64,000 nucleotides of DNA, taken from positions 1 to 64,000 of the IMG/VR virus record IMGVR_UViG_3300035034_001213. The stretch is one strand, 5' to 3'. The notes under the pieces are model-generated. The model was not told the DNA's origin, did no database searches, and saw nothing but the letters and a program-made list of their open reading frames with translations. Position numbers and translations under genes: made by a program. Origin of the DNA: a virus. Of this stretch, positions 51,474 to 60,506 are shown one piece after another (position 1 is the first letter of the stretch; every line of letters begins with the position of its first letter).

Positions 51474-52271
51474 CTAGGCGGTTCTGTGTTTGGGCAAAGG
51501 ATGACCACGATGATGAATCAACTTAATGACCTGAGCCGGAATGTCCCATTCCCACCAACGTTCACGTGTATTCCACCGCGACGGATGCGCGTGATGATTG
51601 TTATGCCAACCTTCACCCATGGTCATGACGTTAGCGATCCAACTGTTCAAGCTGGTGTCGCCTTCCAACTGATGGTTACGATACCCATGAAGATGTGGGA
51701 TGACCACGATACCGCTGGCGCTGTGTAATGACAACACGGCCGGTAAAGCGTAGACGAAAGCTACCCCTTGCCAACCCAAGGTCAGGAACAGCAAGAGCGT
51801 CCAACCTGCCAACACATGGAAGTAGTAGTTATGCGTCCAGATGTATAAGGGATCCCGTCTCATCGTCTTCGAGACTCGACCAGCTTGTCGAAATCCTGAA
51901 GTATTCCAAGCACCGAACCATGCTTTCAATGGTCCTATGGCGTGTGGACTGTGCGGGTCGTGTTCACCATCCGTGTGAATGTGGTGGATGCGATGCACAA
52001 TGGACCAGGCCATCGGAGAACCCACGGTAGTGATGATGCCACAGAACATCAAAACGTATTCAACCGGTCGGTATGTCTTAAACGCCCCGTGCGCTAAGAA
52101 ACGATGAAACCCAACATTGATTCCTAGGATACCGATTACCCAATAGGTCAACCATGCGGTCAACAACCACATCCATTCACCCATGTAGATCGCCCAGCCC
52201 ACTGCAGGAATGGCAATTAGATGCGTGACTACTTGGAGCAGTCGTACACCGTTGTTGTGTGTCAATTTCAT
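51474..52271 (-). CDS. Membrane fatty-acid desaturase, array copy 2
   Basis: 265 residues. Boxes HRFLAH, HRIHHIHTD with DPHSP, and HNNHHAHP. The fourth conserved site reads IPHLHGYRNHQ. Its sequence is distinct from copies 3-5, so the array is not a simple recent expansion. GAGAGGGTAGTA precedes the ATG. Confidence 0.9.
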   Translation of the reverse strand: MKLTHNNGVRLLQVVTHLIAIPAVGWAIYMGEWMWLLTAWLTYWVIGILGINVGFHRFLAHGAFKTYRPVEYVLMFCGIITTVGSPMAWSIVHRIHHIHTDGEHDPHSPHAIGPLKAWFGAWNTSGFRQAGRVSKTMRRDPLYIWTHNYYFHVLAGWTLLLFLTLGWQGVAFVYALPAVLSLHSASGIVVIPHLHGYRNHQLEGDTSLNSWIANVMTMGEGWHNNHHAHPSRWNTRERWWEWDIPAQVIKLIHHRGHPLPKHRTA

Positions 52272-52273
52272 TA

Positions 52274-53035
52274 CTACCCTCTCTTCTTGATAAGTCGAAT
52301 AAACATTGCGGTAGGATCAAGTTCCCACCATCTATGTTGAAGATTCCATTGACTGGGAAACGTGTGATGGTTGTTGTGCCACCCTTCGCCAACCGATAAG
52401 ATGTTGCAAAGCCAGCTGTTCTTTGAATGATCGTTATCTGGGTAGTTTTGATACCCCCAAGAATGACTCATAATCGATAGACAGAAGCCTACTACGAACG
52501 AATGCAGCGCCGCTGGAACGATGTACACGGCCAGAAGCCACTCAGGCCCTCCGAACAATAACAGTCCAAGACCATAAAGCGCATTCAATAAAAAATAATG
52601 CGTGTGAACCCAAAACATGATCGGATCACGAACCACGTCTCTGACGGAAACCCGCCGGTCTTGCATGTCGACGTATTTCAAACACAGAAGCGCTTTCCAG
52701 AAACCCATGTGACGATGACAATGTGGGTCCTTAGGCGTCTCGGTATAACGATGATGAACTCGATGCATCCAGGCCCAACTGATGGGAGTTCCCATCGCCA
52801 AAGGCACACTCATCAACGCCATGATCAATTCAATGGGTCGGTACGTCTTGTAGCTTCGATGCGAAACGTATCGATGCATGTACGCGTTGAACCCAATGCA
52901 TTGTTGAACACAATAGACACCGAGGGTTACCCAGAGCAACTCAGGGAAGGCCACCGCCAAGTAGATAACACTTGGAATAAACGCTAACCATAACCCGTTT
53001 CTAAAGACGTTCAATCGTTGTACGCTATACTCCAT
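52274..53035 (-). CDS. Membrane fatty-acid desaturase, array copy 1
   Basis: 253 residues. Boxes HRYVSH, HRVHHRYTE with DPHCH, HNNHHTFP, and SHSWGYQNYPD. HRVHHRY is the delta-9-type second box. It is the first desaturase downstream of the ketoacyl synthase gene and overlaps it by 11 bases, tying the array to fatty-acid synthesis. TAGGAGTCACCAG precedes the ATG. Confidence 0.9.
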   Translation of the reverse strand: MEYSVQRLNVFRNGLWLAFIPSVIYLAVAFPELLWVTLGVYCVQQCIGFNAYMHRYVSHRSYKTYRPIELIMALMSVPLAMGTPISWAWMHRVHHRYTETPKDPHCHRHMGFWKALLCLKYVDMQDRRVSVRDVVRDPIMFWVHTHYFLLNALYGLGLLLFGGPEWLLAVYIVPAALHSFVVGFCLSIMSHSWGYQNYPDNDHSKNSWLCNILSVGEGWHNNHHTFPSQWNLQHRWWELDPTAMFIRLIKKRG

Positions 53036-54221
53036 ATCTGGTGACTCCTAAAACACTGTTCAATCCACCAAAGCCAAATGCGTTCTTGATAAACGAATTG
53101 ACTGGACCAGTAACTTGGTGTTTGGGAAGGTTAATCGGTTTTATGTCGGGGTCAGCTTCGAATTTACCGTTTGAGATGATAAACTCATACTTCATTTGAT
53201 ACAAGCTGTAGATCAACTCAATAATGCCAGACGCCGTGAGGGTGTGACCAATCAAACGTTTAAACGCAACGACTGGAATCTCATTGCCAATCACGTTTGA
53301 GATTGCTTCTGCTTCAACGACATCGCCATTAGGGGTTGAGGTCGCGTGTGCTGAGATGAAATCCGGACGGTGTCCCAACATAGCCATCTTACCTAAAACC
53401 TCAGACATGGACGCTGAGGCCCCCTCACCGGAAGGGTTCGTCATGTCTTCGCCGTCTGAATAATCAGCGTAGGCTATAGGCTGACCATACGCTTTAGTAC
53501 CACCACGTTGACGGAAGTATTCTTCCGATTCGAGAATAACACACCCGCCACCTTCACCATGTGTAAACCCACCACGATGTTTGACAAACGGCACACTGGC
53601 GTACGCTAGGTCGTCGCCTCGATAGAGTGCTCTCATGGCATCAAAGCCACGCATACCCTCATCGATGTATTTTTCAGTACTTACACAAATAACCACATCT
53701 GCACGACCAAGTTCGATCAGATCCATACCTTGGGTCACCGCGCGTAGTCCTGTAGCACACGCGTGTTGCACTGTGTGCGTTGGGCCTTTCAACTTAAGAA
53801 CGGTAGAGAGAGGTCCAGTTACAACCGTCGGAAGAGTCTTCATGAGATCAAACGGTTTGACCCGTGGGAAGTCCTTCTGAACAATACTACGCATGGAAGG
53901 CATGTCGCCAGCACCGCTGCCTGAGCACAAGGCTACTCGTCGAGTATTTATGTCGTCTAAACACAACCCCGCGTCCGCTAATGCGTCTAGTACTACTGCG
54001 TAGGAGATGTTTAAATGATCCATTTGATAACTACGAGGAATCCCGGGCGCCAGTAACCGTGAGTCGTCAATGCATTTGGAAACACTGCTCGCCTTGTTCC
54101 TGGGATCGTTACTTTCGTACCGTTGGATCGAAACTGTCTCTTGTTTCAGATTGCCAACAATTTCTCCCTCCCAACGTCCAATTGAGGTAATACACCCCAC
54201 ACCCGTTATTACACAACTCAT
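53025..54221 (-). CDS. Beta-ketoacyl-ACP synthase (KAS I/II, FabB/FabF type)
   Basis: 398 residues, normal for the thiolase-fold condensing enzymes. The full active site is present: Cys155 in QHACATGLRAV, His292 in SAHATSTPNGD, and Lys321/His326 in FKRLIGHTLTASG; the terminal AFGFGGLNSVLG loop is also intact. It should condense acyl-thioesters with malonyl-ACP, extending host fatty acids by two carbons. Diverged N-terminal half. It sits between the oxygenase/radical SAM genes and five desaturases. AGGACATCGGT precedes the ATG. Confidence 0.9.
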   Translation of the reverse strand: MSCVITGVGCITSIGRWEGEIVGNLKQETVSIQRYESNDPRNKASSVSKCIDDSRLLAPGIPRSYQMDHLNISYAVVLDALADAGLCLDDINTRRVALCSGSGAGDMPSMRSIVQKDFPRVKPFDLMKTLPTVVTGPLSTVLKLKGPTHTVQHACATGLRAVTQGMDLIELGRADVVICVSTEKYIDEGMRGFDAMRALYRGDDLAYASVPFVKHRGGFTHGEGGGCVILESEEYFRQRGGTKAYGQPIAYADYSDGEDMTNPSGEGASASMSEVLGKMAMLGHRPDFISAHATSTPNGDVVEAEAISNVIGNEIPVVAFKRLIGHTLTASGIIELIYSLYQMKYEFIISNGKFEADPDIKPINLPKHQVTGPVNSFIKNAFGFGGLNSVLGVTRYGV

Positions 54222-54278
54222 ACCGATGTCCTATCTCAAGATGAGGTGTCTCCGATGAAACACCCATCGATTGGTTTA

Positions 54279-54806
54279 CTAGATGTACTCGATCTCGATA
54301 GCCCCGACCTGCGCGCCATTGGACCCAGCATTGATCGTAACCGGTGTACCGCTTAGGGTAATGATTTCAACACCCACAACCGGCTGGCCATCGATATCGA
54401 TATCACCCTCGGCTACAGAGAGAAATCCCAATATCGACAGAGTCGTAGATTCGTTGGGACCGAGGATTAGGCGATGCGGTGCCAGCTGTCGATGGTTGGT
54501 GTTAAACGTATCTAGACAATACCCAACGGTTCCGTCTTCCTGAATGGTCATTCGACTCCAATGTGCATTGTGGGTTGTTTGGAAAGGGGTCGATGAGGTG
54601 ATCAAGTCTTCTCTGAACGTGTTTGTCTTTAAAATACTACCAGAGACTATGAACCGACAGTCGTTCGTGGGGACGTAGTCATCAGCTTCCACTTCTACGT
54701 GAGTCGGCTGTTCACCGAAAATAATAGATTCCCCAGTGTCGCCAATAAAGAAAGCAACCGCCACATCACCATCTGGCAGTTTTAAACGATTTAGACGCGT
54801 TCTCAT
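54279..54806 (-). CDS. Beta-rich hypothetical protein in the biosynthetic operon (175 aa)
   Basis: Strand-rich protein with many Thr/Asp/Gly and a C-terminal Ig-like or jelly-roll-like pattern (ILGFLSVAEGDIDIDGQPVV, then GVEIITLSGTPVTINAGSNG). No catalytic residues stand out. It could be a virion or binding protein, or a target of the enzymes encoded beside it. Ribosome site not obvious (ATGAAGGGGTTATAATG-type context gives AAGGGG). Confidence 0.6.
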   Translation of the reverse strand: MRTRLNRLKLPDGDVAVAFFIGDTGESIIFGEQPTHVEVEADDYVPTNDCRFIVSGSILKTNTFREDLITSSTPFQTTHNAHWSRMTIQEDGTVGYCLDTFNTNHRQLAPHRLILGPNESTTLSILGFLSVAEGDIDIDGQPVVGVEIITLSGTPVTINAGSNGAQVGAIEIEYI

Positions 54807-54816
54807 TATAACCCCT

Positions 54817-55371
54817 TCATTCTTTTAAATAAACATCAATAGGTATCGCAAGTCTAAGTCCAGGCTCGTGATTCTCAACGCTGTGCTGTAAGTACGATGG
54901 AAAGATAACCAGACCGCCGTGTTCGGTTTTGTATTTGTACGGCTGAAAGTGATTGTTGATCACATCCGTTGGGTATCCTCGAGACGCCAGTCCTCTTGGG
55001 TCAAACAAAGTTAAATACCCTTCCCTTGCCTCCAAGTAATAAATTGCAGAAACGTGGGCACCGCTGTGGTGGTGGATTGGTGTCCCGCACCCGTCGCTGC
55101 TGTTTCTTACCCAGCCAGTCCAGCTGTCTAGTAAAGGTTCGTAATTAAACTGATCCCAGGCGTACTGCATGATCTTGGGGATCAAGGTCTCCTCTACAAA
55201 CTCTTTCAGGTTCGGGTACTGTCTTAGATGCAAACTTCTGGTGTCGTCGATTGGAAGTCCGTCGGTACTCCTCGGTTGCATCATCGCTTCGTAAATCAAC
55301 GTTTCGTGCTGTTTAGAGACGACCGAATCTTCACGTATCGCGACAGTCCATGGATGAACGTCAATTGTCAT
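54817..55371 (-). CDS. 2OG-Fe(II) oxygenase-like protein, copy 2
   Basis: 184 residues resembling the phage/cyanobacterial putative 2OG-Fe(II) oxygenase family (PF13759-like). PIHHHSGAHVSAIYYLEARE supplies the first His pair, LTLFDPRG the next strand, and GGLVIFPSYLQHSVENHEPG then LRLAIPIDVYL the second His and the 2OG-binding Arg. Expected chemistry: O2- and 2-oxoglutarate-dependent hydroxylation or related oxidation. Similar throughout to the gene at 55381, so the pair arose by duplication. Confidence 0.65.
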   Translation of the reverse strand: MTIDVHPWTVAIREDSVVSKQHETLIYEAMMQPRSTDGLPIDDTRSLHLRQYPNLKEFVEETLIPKIMQYAWDQFNYEPLLDSWTGWVRNSSDGCGTPIHHHSGAHVSAIYYLEAREGYLTLFDPRGLASRGYPTDVINNHFQPYKYKTEHGGLVIFPSYLQHSVENHEPGLRLAIPIDVYLKE

Positions 55372-55380
55372 GGAATATCC

Positions 55381-55947
55381 TTACTTAGGTTTACTCAAGT
55401 ACAAATCGACTGGAATAGAAATTCTCATCTTTTTATCATGTCCGTCAACGTAGTGTTGAAGATACGACGGGAATACAAGAAGCAATCCTTCTTTTGGATC
55501 TTCGCTGAACAAATTAAAAAATTCATTCCGAACCACCGTCGGGTATCCTCGGCACGCAGACCCTCGGGGGTCGACCAGATTGAGTGCGCCGCCATTGGTA
55601 GTTAATGGATAGTAGATCGCTGACAGAACGGCCCCACTGTGTTCGTGAAGTTTCATACCTTCGCCACCGGTCGTTACTCGGACCCAAGCGTTGTATGTGT
55701 ACTCCACGGCTTCTAATTCCCAGTGCTCGTAAAGATACGACAGCAGCGCTGGGAGAACTCGATCTTCAAGCATCCGATGGATCTGTGGAAACGTCTTTAA
55801 TGAAACGGTGTTGTCATCCAGATCCAGATCGTCGAAGTTTCGGTTTGTAGACCGTATCAGCGCTTCGGTTATCAATTCGTCGTTGTCTACGTTTTCGAGT
55901 ATCTCCCGACGGACCACTGTCCGCCATGGTTCTATATCTTGAAACAT
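55381..55947 (-). CDS. 2OG-Fe(II) oxygenase-like protein, copy 1
   Basis: 188 residues. MKLHEHSGAVLSAIYYPLTT, LNLVDPRGSACRGYPTVV and LLLVFPSYLQHYVDGHDKKM then RISIPVDLYL match the copy at 54817 and carry the same His...His...Arg pattern. Both end in DVYLKE/DLYLSK. I chose the ATG at 55947 with GGAGGCCGC upstream; a longer frame overlaps the previous gene. Substrate unknown. Confidence 0.65.
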   Translation of the reverse strand: MFQDIEPWRTVVRREILENVDNDELITEALIRSTNRNFDDLDLDDNTVSLKTFPQIHRMLEDRVLPALLSYLYEHWELEAVEYTYNAWVRVTTGGEGMKLHEHSGAVLSAIYYPLTTNGGALNLVDPRGSACRGYPTVVRNEFFNLFSEDPKEGLLLVFPSYLQHYVDGHDKKMRISIPVDLYLSKPK

Positions 55948-56357
55948 GCGGCCTCCGCCATACACTCGTCTTTGAAATATTGGACCGTGAAATCCACCCA
56001 CCGACCTTTTAGGGGAATGTTCTCAATGCCCCCTAAGGCCTCCAATATGATGTCGTACGATTCCTTGTCTTGGGTGTAGGGTACAAAGTATTCATCAGTT
56101 CCGTATAAAAGCATGGGGTCGTTTAAGACCTCATAGAACGGTTCGTTGAAGTGTTCCCAAAGTAACCGAGAATAAATCAAAGCAACCGCGTATGACTTTC
56201 CTGGATAAACCGATTCTTCCCGAGGGTCTAACAAATACTCCAAAGCCGGACCTACGACGTCTTCTCGATCAATGATCGTCTCAAAGTTTTCGACAGCGTC
56301 GGTGTGGACTTGGGTCATAAGGTGATATAGCTTCTGATTGGCTTTCCATTCTTTCAT
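55932..56357 (-). CDS. Hypothetical protein between oxygenase and radical SAM genes (141 aa)
   Basis: Helical, acidic, aromatic-rich protein with no recognised family. It overlaps the radical SAM gene upstream by four bases (ATGA) and the oxygenase gene downstream by 16, so it is translationally coupled to both. A small partner protein, such as a substrate-recognition element, would fit; nothing in the sequence proves it. Confidence 0.6.
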   Translation of the reverse strand: MKEWKANQKLYHLMTQVHTDAVENFETIIDREDVVGPALEYLLDPREESVYPGKSYAVALIYSRLLWEHFNEPFYEVLNDPMLLYGTDEYFVPYTQDKESYDIILEALGGIENIPLKGRWVDFTVQYFKDECMAEAACFKI

Positions 56358-57442
56358 GAAGCACGCCGCTCCCAGTTAAACTCTTCACGCATCTCCCTTG
56401 CGGTTGAAATACAGTGTTCGGAGTCGGTAATGGTCATCACTTTCTGGACTCCCCGCTCAGCGCACTTGGCAATGAACTCACACCCGTCACAGATGCCGTT
56501 GGTTTGCGCCAACGACAGACACTCGATCATACCGTCCTCTTCTTGACGAAAGATGTTCTCGAAGGTCCAGGGACCGTCCACTCGATGCTCCGGTTCAAAG
56601 GAGGAGAAGGCTTCCACAATGAACGGAGGCACAAACATCTCACCGTTGCGGTACACCACGTCCCAGTCTTCCCCTTCGTTCATCTGCAACTCAACGATTT
56701 CGAAATGTTCCTGACGCTCGTTCGCAGCCATCCGTGACTGGATAAGCAACCGGTTTAGGTGTTCAAGACTGGACAGGAAATTTTCTTGATTGACGGGATC
56801 TCTGAGGCTCTCTCGACCGTGAGGAAGAATGAAATCGCTGTGCGACGTCGGATGGAGATTGACGTGGTACGCTCGAGTAAGGATGTCCTTAGTCAGAGTG
56901 AAGCCGCGTTTATGATCGTTGGCGATCGACTCCTCAAAGTTAACGACGCTGTAGACTCGAGTGATCTTAACGGTACTTAAGCAGCTTTCGAAATACGCCA
57001 CCCTGTTACGAATGCCTTCGATGTACGCTGGGTTGTCAATGTGACGCACCTCAAACGGCACCGTAAACTTCAGAAGACCGTTAGGAATCAACGCTTCGAC
57101 TTGTTCCGCCAACTTTTCATAGACCTCAGGTTTCGGATCTAGGAACGCACAGTTCAAGGTGGTCTTGAGAAACCGCTGAGCAATCTGCTTGATCCTCGGG
57201 TGTTCCAAGATCAAGTTTTTGTTCTCGGAGCTGAGGATGTCTGTGGGACCCAAGATAAAGTTGAGGACCTCCAACTCAGCGGTTTCAAAGGTATCGATCA
57301 TTCGATCAATGCGATCAAACTCTTCAAGGGTTGGGAATCGATTGTCTTCTTTCTCAACCATACATCCCGAACAATTGTGTCGACAGCCACTTGCGATTTC
57401 CATAGTGAAGTCGATTAACTTATTAACTTGTGACTTGTGCAT
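56354..57442 (-). CDS. Radical SAM enzyme, non-GGEP pair member A
   Basis: 362 residues. The [4Fe-4S]-SAM motif is CRHNCSGC (Cys20, 24, 27). Instead of the usual G-G-E motif it has ILGPTDILS, also seen as APVDIMS in the next gene. The C-terminal region has CDGCEFIAKCAERGVQKVM and a last EHC, a SPASM/twitch-like cluster site. I chose the ATG at 57442 with GGTGA upstream. It is a clear paralogue of 57447, with matched LNCAFLDPKP and VPFEVRHIDNP blocks. Probably modifies a peptide or protein. Confidence 0.85.
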   Translation of the reverse strand: MHKSQVNKLIDFTMEIASGCRHNCSGCMVEKEDNRFPTLEEFDRIDRMIDTFETAELEVLNFILGPTDILSSENKNLILEHPRIKQIAQRFLKTTLNCAFLDPKPEVYEKLAEQVEALIPNGLLKFTVPFEVRHIDNPAYIEGIRNRVAYFESCLSTVKITRVYSVVNFEESIANDHKRGFTLTKDILTRAYHVNLHPTSHSDFILPHGRESLRDPVNQENFLSSLEHLNRLLIQSRMAANERQEHFEIVELQMNEGEDWDVVYRNGEMFVPPFIVEAFSSFEPEHRVDGPWTFENIFRQEEDGMIECLSLAQTNGICDGCEFIAKCAERGVQKVMTITDSEHCISTAREMREEFNWERRAS

Positions 57443-57446
57443 AATT

Positions 57447-58502
57447 TCACCAACTGCATTTATAGCTGAGTTTACCGAGCACCGACAAACACTCATGCGT
57501 TCCTAATAACCTCTGTACTCGATGTACCCCTCGAGTTGCGCACTTGCTGACAAACCGACACCGAGAACATTCGTTAGATTCACCAGCACGGGTGATGGAT
57601 TCGAAAAAGGTCTCTTGATCGGCCTGTTGGATCTTGTCAAGTGTCCAGGGTTTCTTGAATTTGAAGTCGTCGTGAAAAATGGTGATCGGACTGTTAATAA
57701 GGGGGGCTATATACAGGTCGCCATTGCGATACGCCAGATGATAATCGCACCCAACGTGCTCACCCAGATCGTCGATCTTAAACTCGTACCCTTTGTCCAC
57801 CTGATTGGCAAACATTTCGTTTTGCTTCAAGATGGTTCTTAAGAACTCTTCTCGGTCTTCGTTAACCGACAGGTCACGGCGGCCGTAATGAAACACAAAC
57901 GTGGTGGTGTCTGACTTTTCAAACAACTCGATGTGTCGGGTCTTATGGAGCGTCTCTTCACTGACAACGCCTTTGTCCATCAGCGACTCGGTCATATTCA
58001 CGATCGCGGTAACACTCCCGATCCCCACCGACTTCAGATTTTCATTCAACCAGTTGATGCGACCCCGGAGCTTTTCAACGTACCCCAAGTTGTCGTGATG
58101 CTTTAATTCGAAGGGTACCAGAAACTCCGCGTTCAACCCTGGCATAAACGCCTCGAGCTCTTCAGCAAACTGAACGTACGCGTCCGGATCGGGGTTCAAG
58201 AAGGAGCAGTTGAACACCACCGACTTAAACCCTTTTAACATCTTTCGAACCGCAGGGTGAGTTAATACGTCTTGTCGATTGCTGGCGGACATGATGTCTA
58301 CCGGTGCAAACTCCATCCAAGACATCTCCCATCCACGACTGCGTACGTCGTCAATAATCTCACTGAGCGCTGCGAGATCGGCTTCTGTGTATGGGGTAAT
58401 GTCTTTGGTGTTAACGCTGCACCCAGAACACCCGTAGTCACAGTCTTTTAACAACTCCAGCGCTAGATTGCCGATGTTGTCCCCTCGAACCATGGTTGTC
58501 AT
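57447..58502 (-). CDS. Radical SAM enzyme, non-GGEP pair member B
   Basis: 351 residues. CDYGCSGC (Cys21, 25, 28) is the SAM-cluster motif, with FAPVDIMS in the GGE position. FNCSFLNPDP and VPFELKHHDNLGYVEKLRGR align with member A. The C terminus has CSRCRFVSKCATRGVHRVQR and HEC, a cysteine pattern for at least one auxiliary cluster. Overlaps the neighbouring radical SAM gene by four bases. Confidence 0.85.
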   Translation of the reverse strand: MTTMVRGDNIGNLALELLKDCDYGCSGCSVNTKDITPYTEADLAALSEIIDDVRSRGWEMSWMEFAPVDIMSASNRQDVLTHPAVRKMLKGFKSVVFNCSFLNPDPDAYVQFAEELEAFMPGLNAEFLVPFELKHHDNLGYVEKLRGRINWLNENLKSVGIGSVTAIVNMTESLMDKGVVSEETLHKTRHIELFEKSDTTTFVFHYGRRDLSVNEDREEFLRTILKQNEMFANQVDKGYEFKIDDLGEHVGCDYHLAYRNGDLYIAPLINSPITIFHDDFKFKKPWTLDKIQQADQETFFESITRAGESNECSRCRFVSKCATRGVHRVQRLLGTHECLSVLGKLSYKCSW

Positions 58503-59443
58503 TGCGATTCAGCCCATTTTAACAAATGTAGAAACCCGTTGCACGAGTGCGTCGTATCGGTGACTTTACGAAGATGTTCAGACAAACACTTACCGGCGTA
58601 GTCACATTCCGAACACTTGGAATCAAGTACCTTGAGCTTCTCTCCTGCACACCAACCAAAGTATTCCTCGATACTGTCCAACTCCAAAAAGTATTCGTTG
58701 TCTTGTTCATCAAAGTCCAAGACGCCGAACTTCCCAGTTGGGGTGATGTAGACGTGGTCGTCGGAGAACGAATGTCCCCGACCTTCCAAACAATCTTGTA
58801 TGTTCAACGCGTTCACAAAATCAAACTTCATCTTATCTTGGCGCTTGTACAACACCTTGATAAACGCCTCGTAGTCGTGATAACTCACCGGCAGTTGATT
58901 GGCTTGATTAGGACTGTACGGCTTGATCTCTACCGACGTGAGATTTGACAACAGGTTTAACGTGTTGATGATCTCATCTGGGTCTTTCGCCATTACTTCG
59001 GGAGTAGCCAACATCAAAATCGAAAAGTCGCGTTCCATTTTTAACATCTGCTGAAAGACGTGGTCGTGCTTTTCTCGAGCCTCAAAGTCGTAGCTCACTG
59101 AGATGCCCCAGCTCACGTCGTGGACCGCAGGATTGTTCATGGATAGATTGGTGATGATGTTAAGATCGTCAATCCCACGATCGTGTAACCCGTCCTTCAG
59201 TGCGCCGATGTATTCCGGTGGCAACAACAAAGGTTCGCCACCGTACAGATCCACCATCTCTACCTTCCGGTGAATCATTACCTCATCGATCCGATCAAAC
59301 AACCGATGCAACGTCAAGCGCTTCTTGTCGCCGAGTTGTTCTGACGTGAGATAACAAAACCCACATCGGAAATTACAGAAGTACGAAGGATTAATGCTAA
59401 GATTAATCGGAATCTCAGGTAACGTCAAAGAGTTTGAGTTCAT
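58499..59443 (-). CDS. Radical SAM enzyme with SPASM-like C terminus
   Basis: 314 residues. CNFRCGFC (Cys23, 27, 30) and DLYGGEPLLL are the canonical radical SAM motifs. A C-terminal CSECDYAGKCLSEH, with nearby WCAGE and HSCNGF, is a short SPASM/twitch-type cluster site. Such enzymes commonly modify ribosomal peptides or proteins. I chose the ATG at 59443, with GAGAGT upstream, over the one at 59455. Confidence 0.85.
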   Translation of the reverse strand: MNSNSLTLPEIPINLSINPSYFCNFRCGFCYLTSEQLGDKKRLTLHRLFDRIDEVMIHRKVEMVDLYGGEPLLLPPEYIGALKDGLHDRGIDDLNIITNLSMNNPAVHDVSWGISVSYDFEAREKHDHVFQQMLKMERDFSILMLATPEVMAKDPDEIINTLNLLSNLTSVEIKPYSPNQANQLPVSYHDYEAFIKVLYKRQDKMKFDFVNALNIQDCLEGRGHSFSDDHVYITPTGKFGVLDFDEQDNEYFLELDSIEEYFGWCAGEKLKVLDSKCSECDYAGKCLSEHLRKVTDTTHSCNGFLHLLKWAESQ

Positions 59444-60506
59444 CGTTACTCTCATCTACGTAGGGGGTGGGAATCAATTGCCCAGTCAATCCATTGGCCT
59501 CGATGATCTCTGGGGCAAGAGCTTTCATCTTACGACAGTGCTCTTCAACACGACCTGTCTTTTTAGCGTCGCGTATGCTCTTCTTACACCCATTGCATAT
59601 AGAGAACATTGGACAGAAGAAACAGTCTTTCTTCAGACTTTGCAGTTCATAGACTTGAAGCGGCAGTTTCATCTCCCCTTCCATCTCCTCGTTAAAGTCG
59701 ATGGGGTATTCTCGATCGTCCCCAAACGACCCACAAGAATAATAGCCACCATTGGGTTGCATGGTGCGAATACCAGAGTCGCAGTTACGAGACAAAGGAC
59801 AAGCGTCAGAACCTTTGGCTAAAACTTGAAGCATCTGCTTAGTGCTGTACTCCCAGGGTGCCAGACCTTCCCGCCACACCGCCAAATACGCTTTGTACAT
59901 ATCGGCGACTAAGAAATGTTGATCTTCACTGCCCATGGTGCCTTTACGGGTTTGTATTACCGGACCCGAAGCGTTGGTGTAGTTGATCTTACATTCCACA
60001 TCCATCGCTTTGGCTAAACGTACTGTCTTCACCACATCGTCGACGTTCGTTTCATCGATTACTGAGATGAACGATGGGCGATACCCCACCAGCTCCAACA
60101 TGAGGTCTGAGACGGCCCAGAACTCCTCTTCGGTGAAAGGGGTATAATCACCCTTCAAACGCTTGTTACCGTACTGGAAGCTCGTAGCAACGCCCACACG
60201 AGGGTGTTTGAACAACTCCAGCCACATCTGAGGTTTCTTGTAGAACGGCCAGAGGTTGGTCGTCAGTGAAATGGACGTGTGGGGCATATCCAACTCATCC
60301 AGAATCTCAATCATTTCCCAGTAGTACGACACGGGCATCATAAGGGGATCGCCGCCGTTGATGATGATCGTATCGGTTTGTGGGAATCGTTGAAGAAACC
60401 GTTTGATGTCCGGAAGCTCAACGATGTCGTTGCTGTCCTCAGCGATGTCGGTGCTTGAGCAGAAGGTGCACTTAAAGTTACACTTCTCAGTTGGCTTAAT
60501 TATCAA
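59415..60506 (-). CDS. Radical SAM enzyme with full SPASM domain
   Basis: 363 residues. CNFKCTFC (Cys9, 13, 16) and IIINGGDPLM give the core. The C-terminal half has CPLSRNCDSG, GGYYSCGSFGDD, and CFFCPMFSICNGCKKSI...EEHC, the spacing of a SPASM domain with two auxiliary clusters, as in peptide-modifying maturases. The only conventional start in frame is TTG at 60506; GGAGGG lies 13 bases further up, so the true start may be different. The motif begins unusually close to the N terminus. Confidence 0.85.
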   Translation of the reverse strand: MIIKPTEKCNFKCTFCSSTDIAEDSNDIVELPDIKRFLQRFPQTDTIIINGGDPLMMPVSYYWEMIEILDELDMPHTSISLTTNLWPFYKKPQMWLELFKHPRVGVATSFQYGNKRLKGDYTPFTEEEFWAVSDLMLELVGYRPSFISVIDETNVDDVVKTVRLAKAMDVECKINYTNASGPVIQTRKGTMGSEDQHFLVADMYKAYLAVWREGLAPWEYSTKQMLQVLAKGSDACPLSRNCDSGIRTMQPNGGYYSCGSFGDDREYPIDFNEEMEGEMKLPLQVYELQSLKKDCFFCPMFSICNGCKKSIRDAKKTGRVEEHCRKMKALAPEIIEANGLTGQLIPTPYVDESNDELKLFDVT

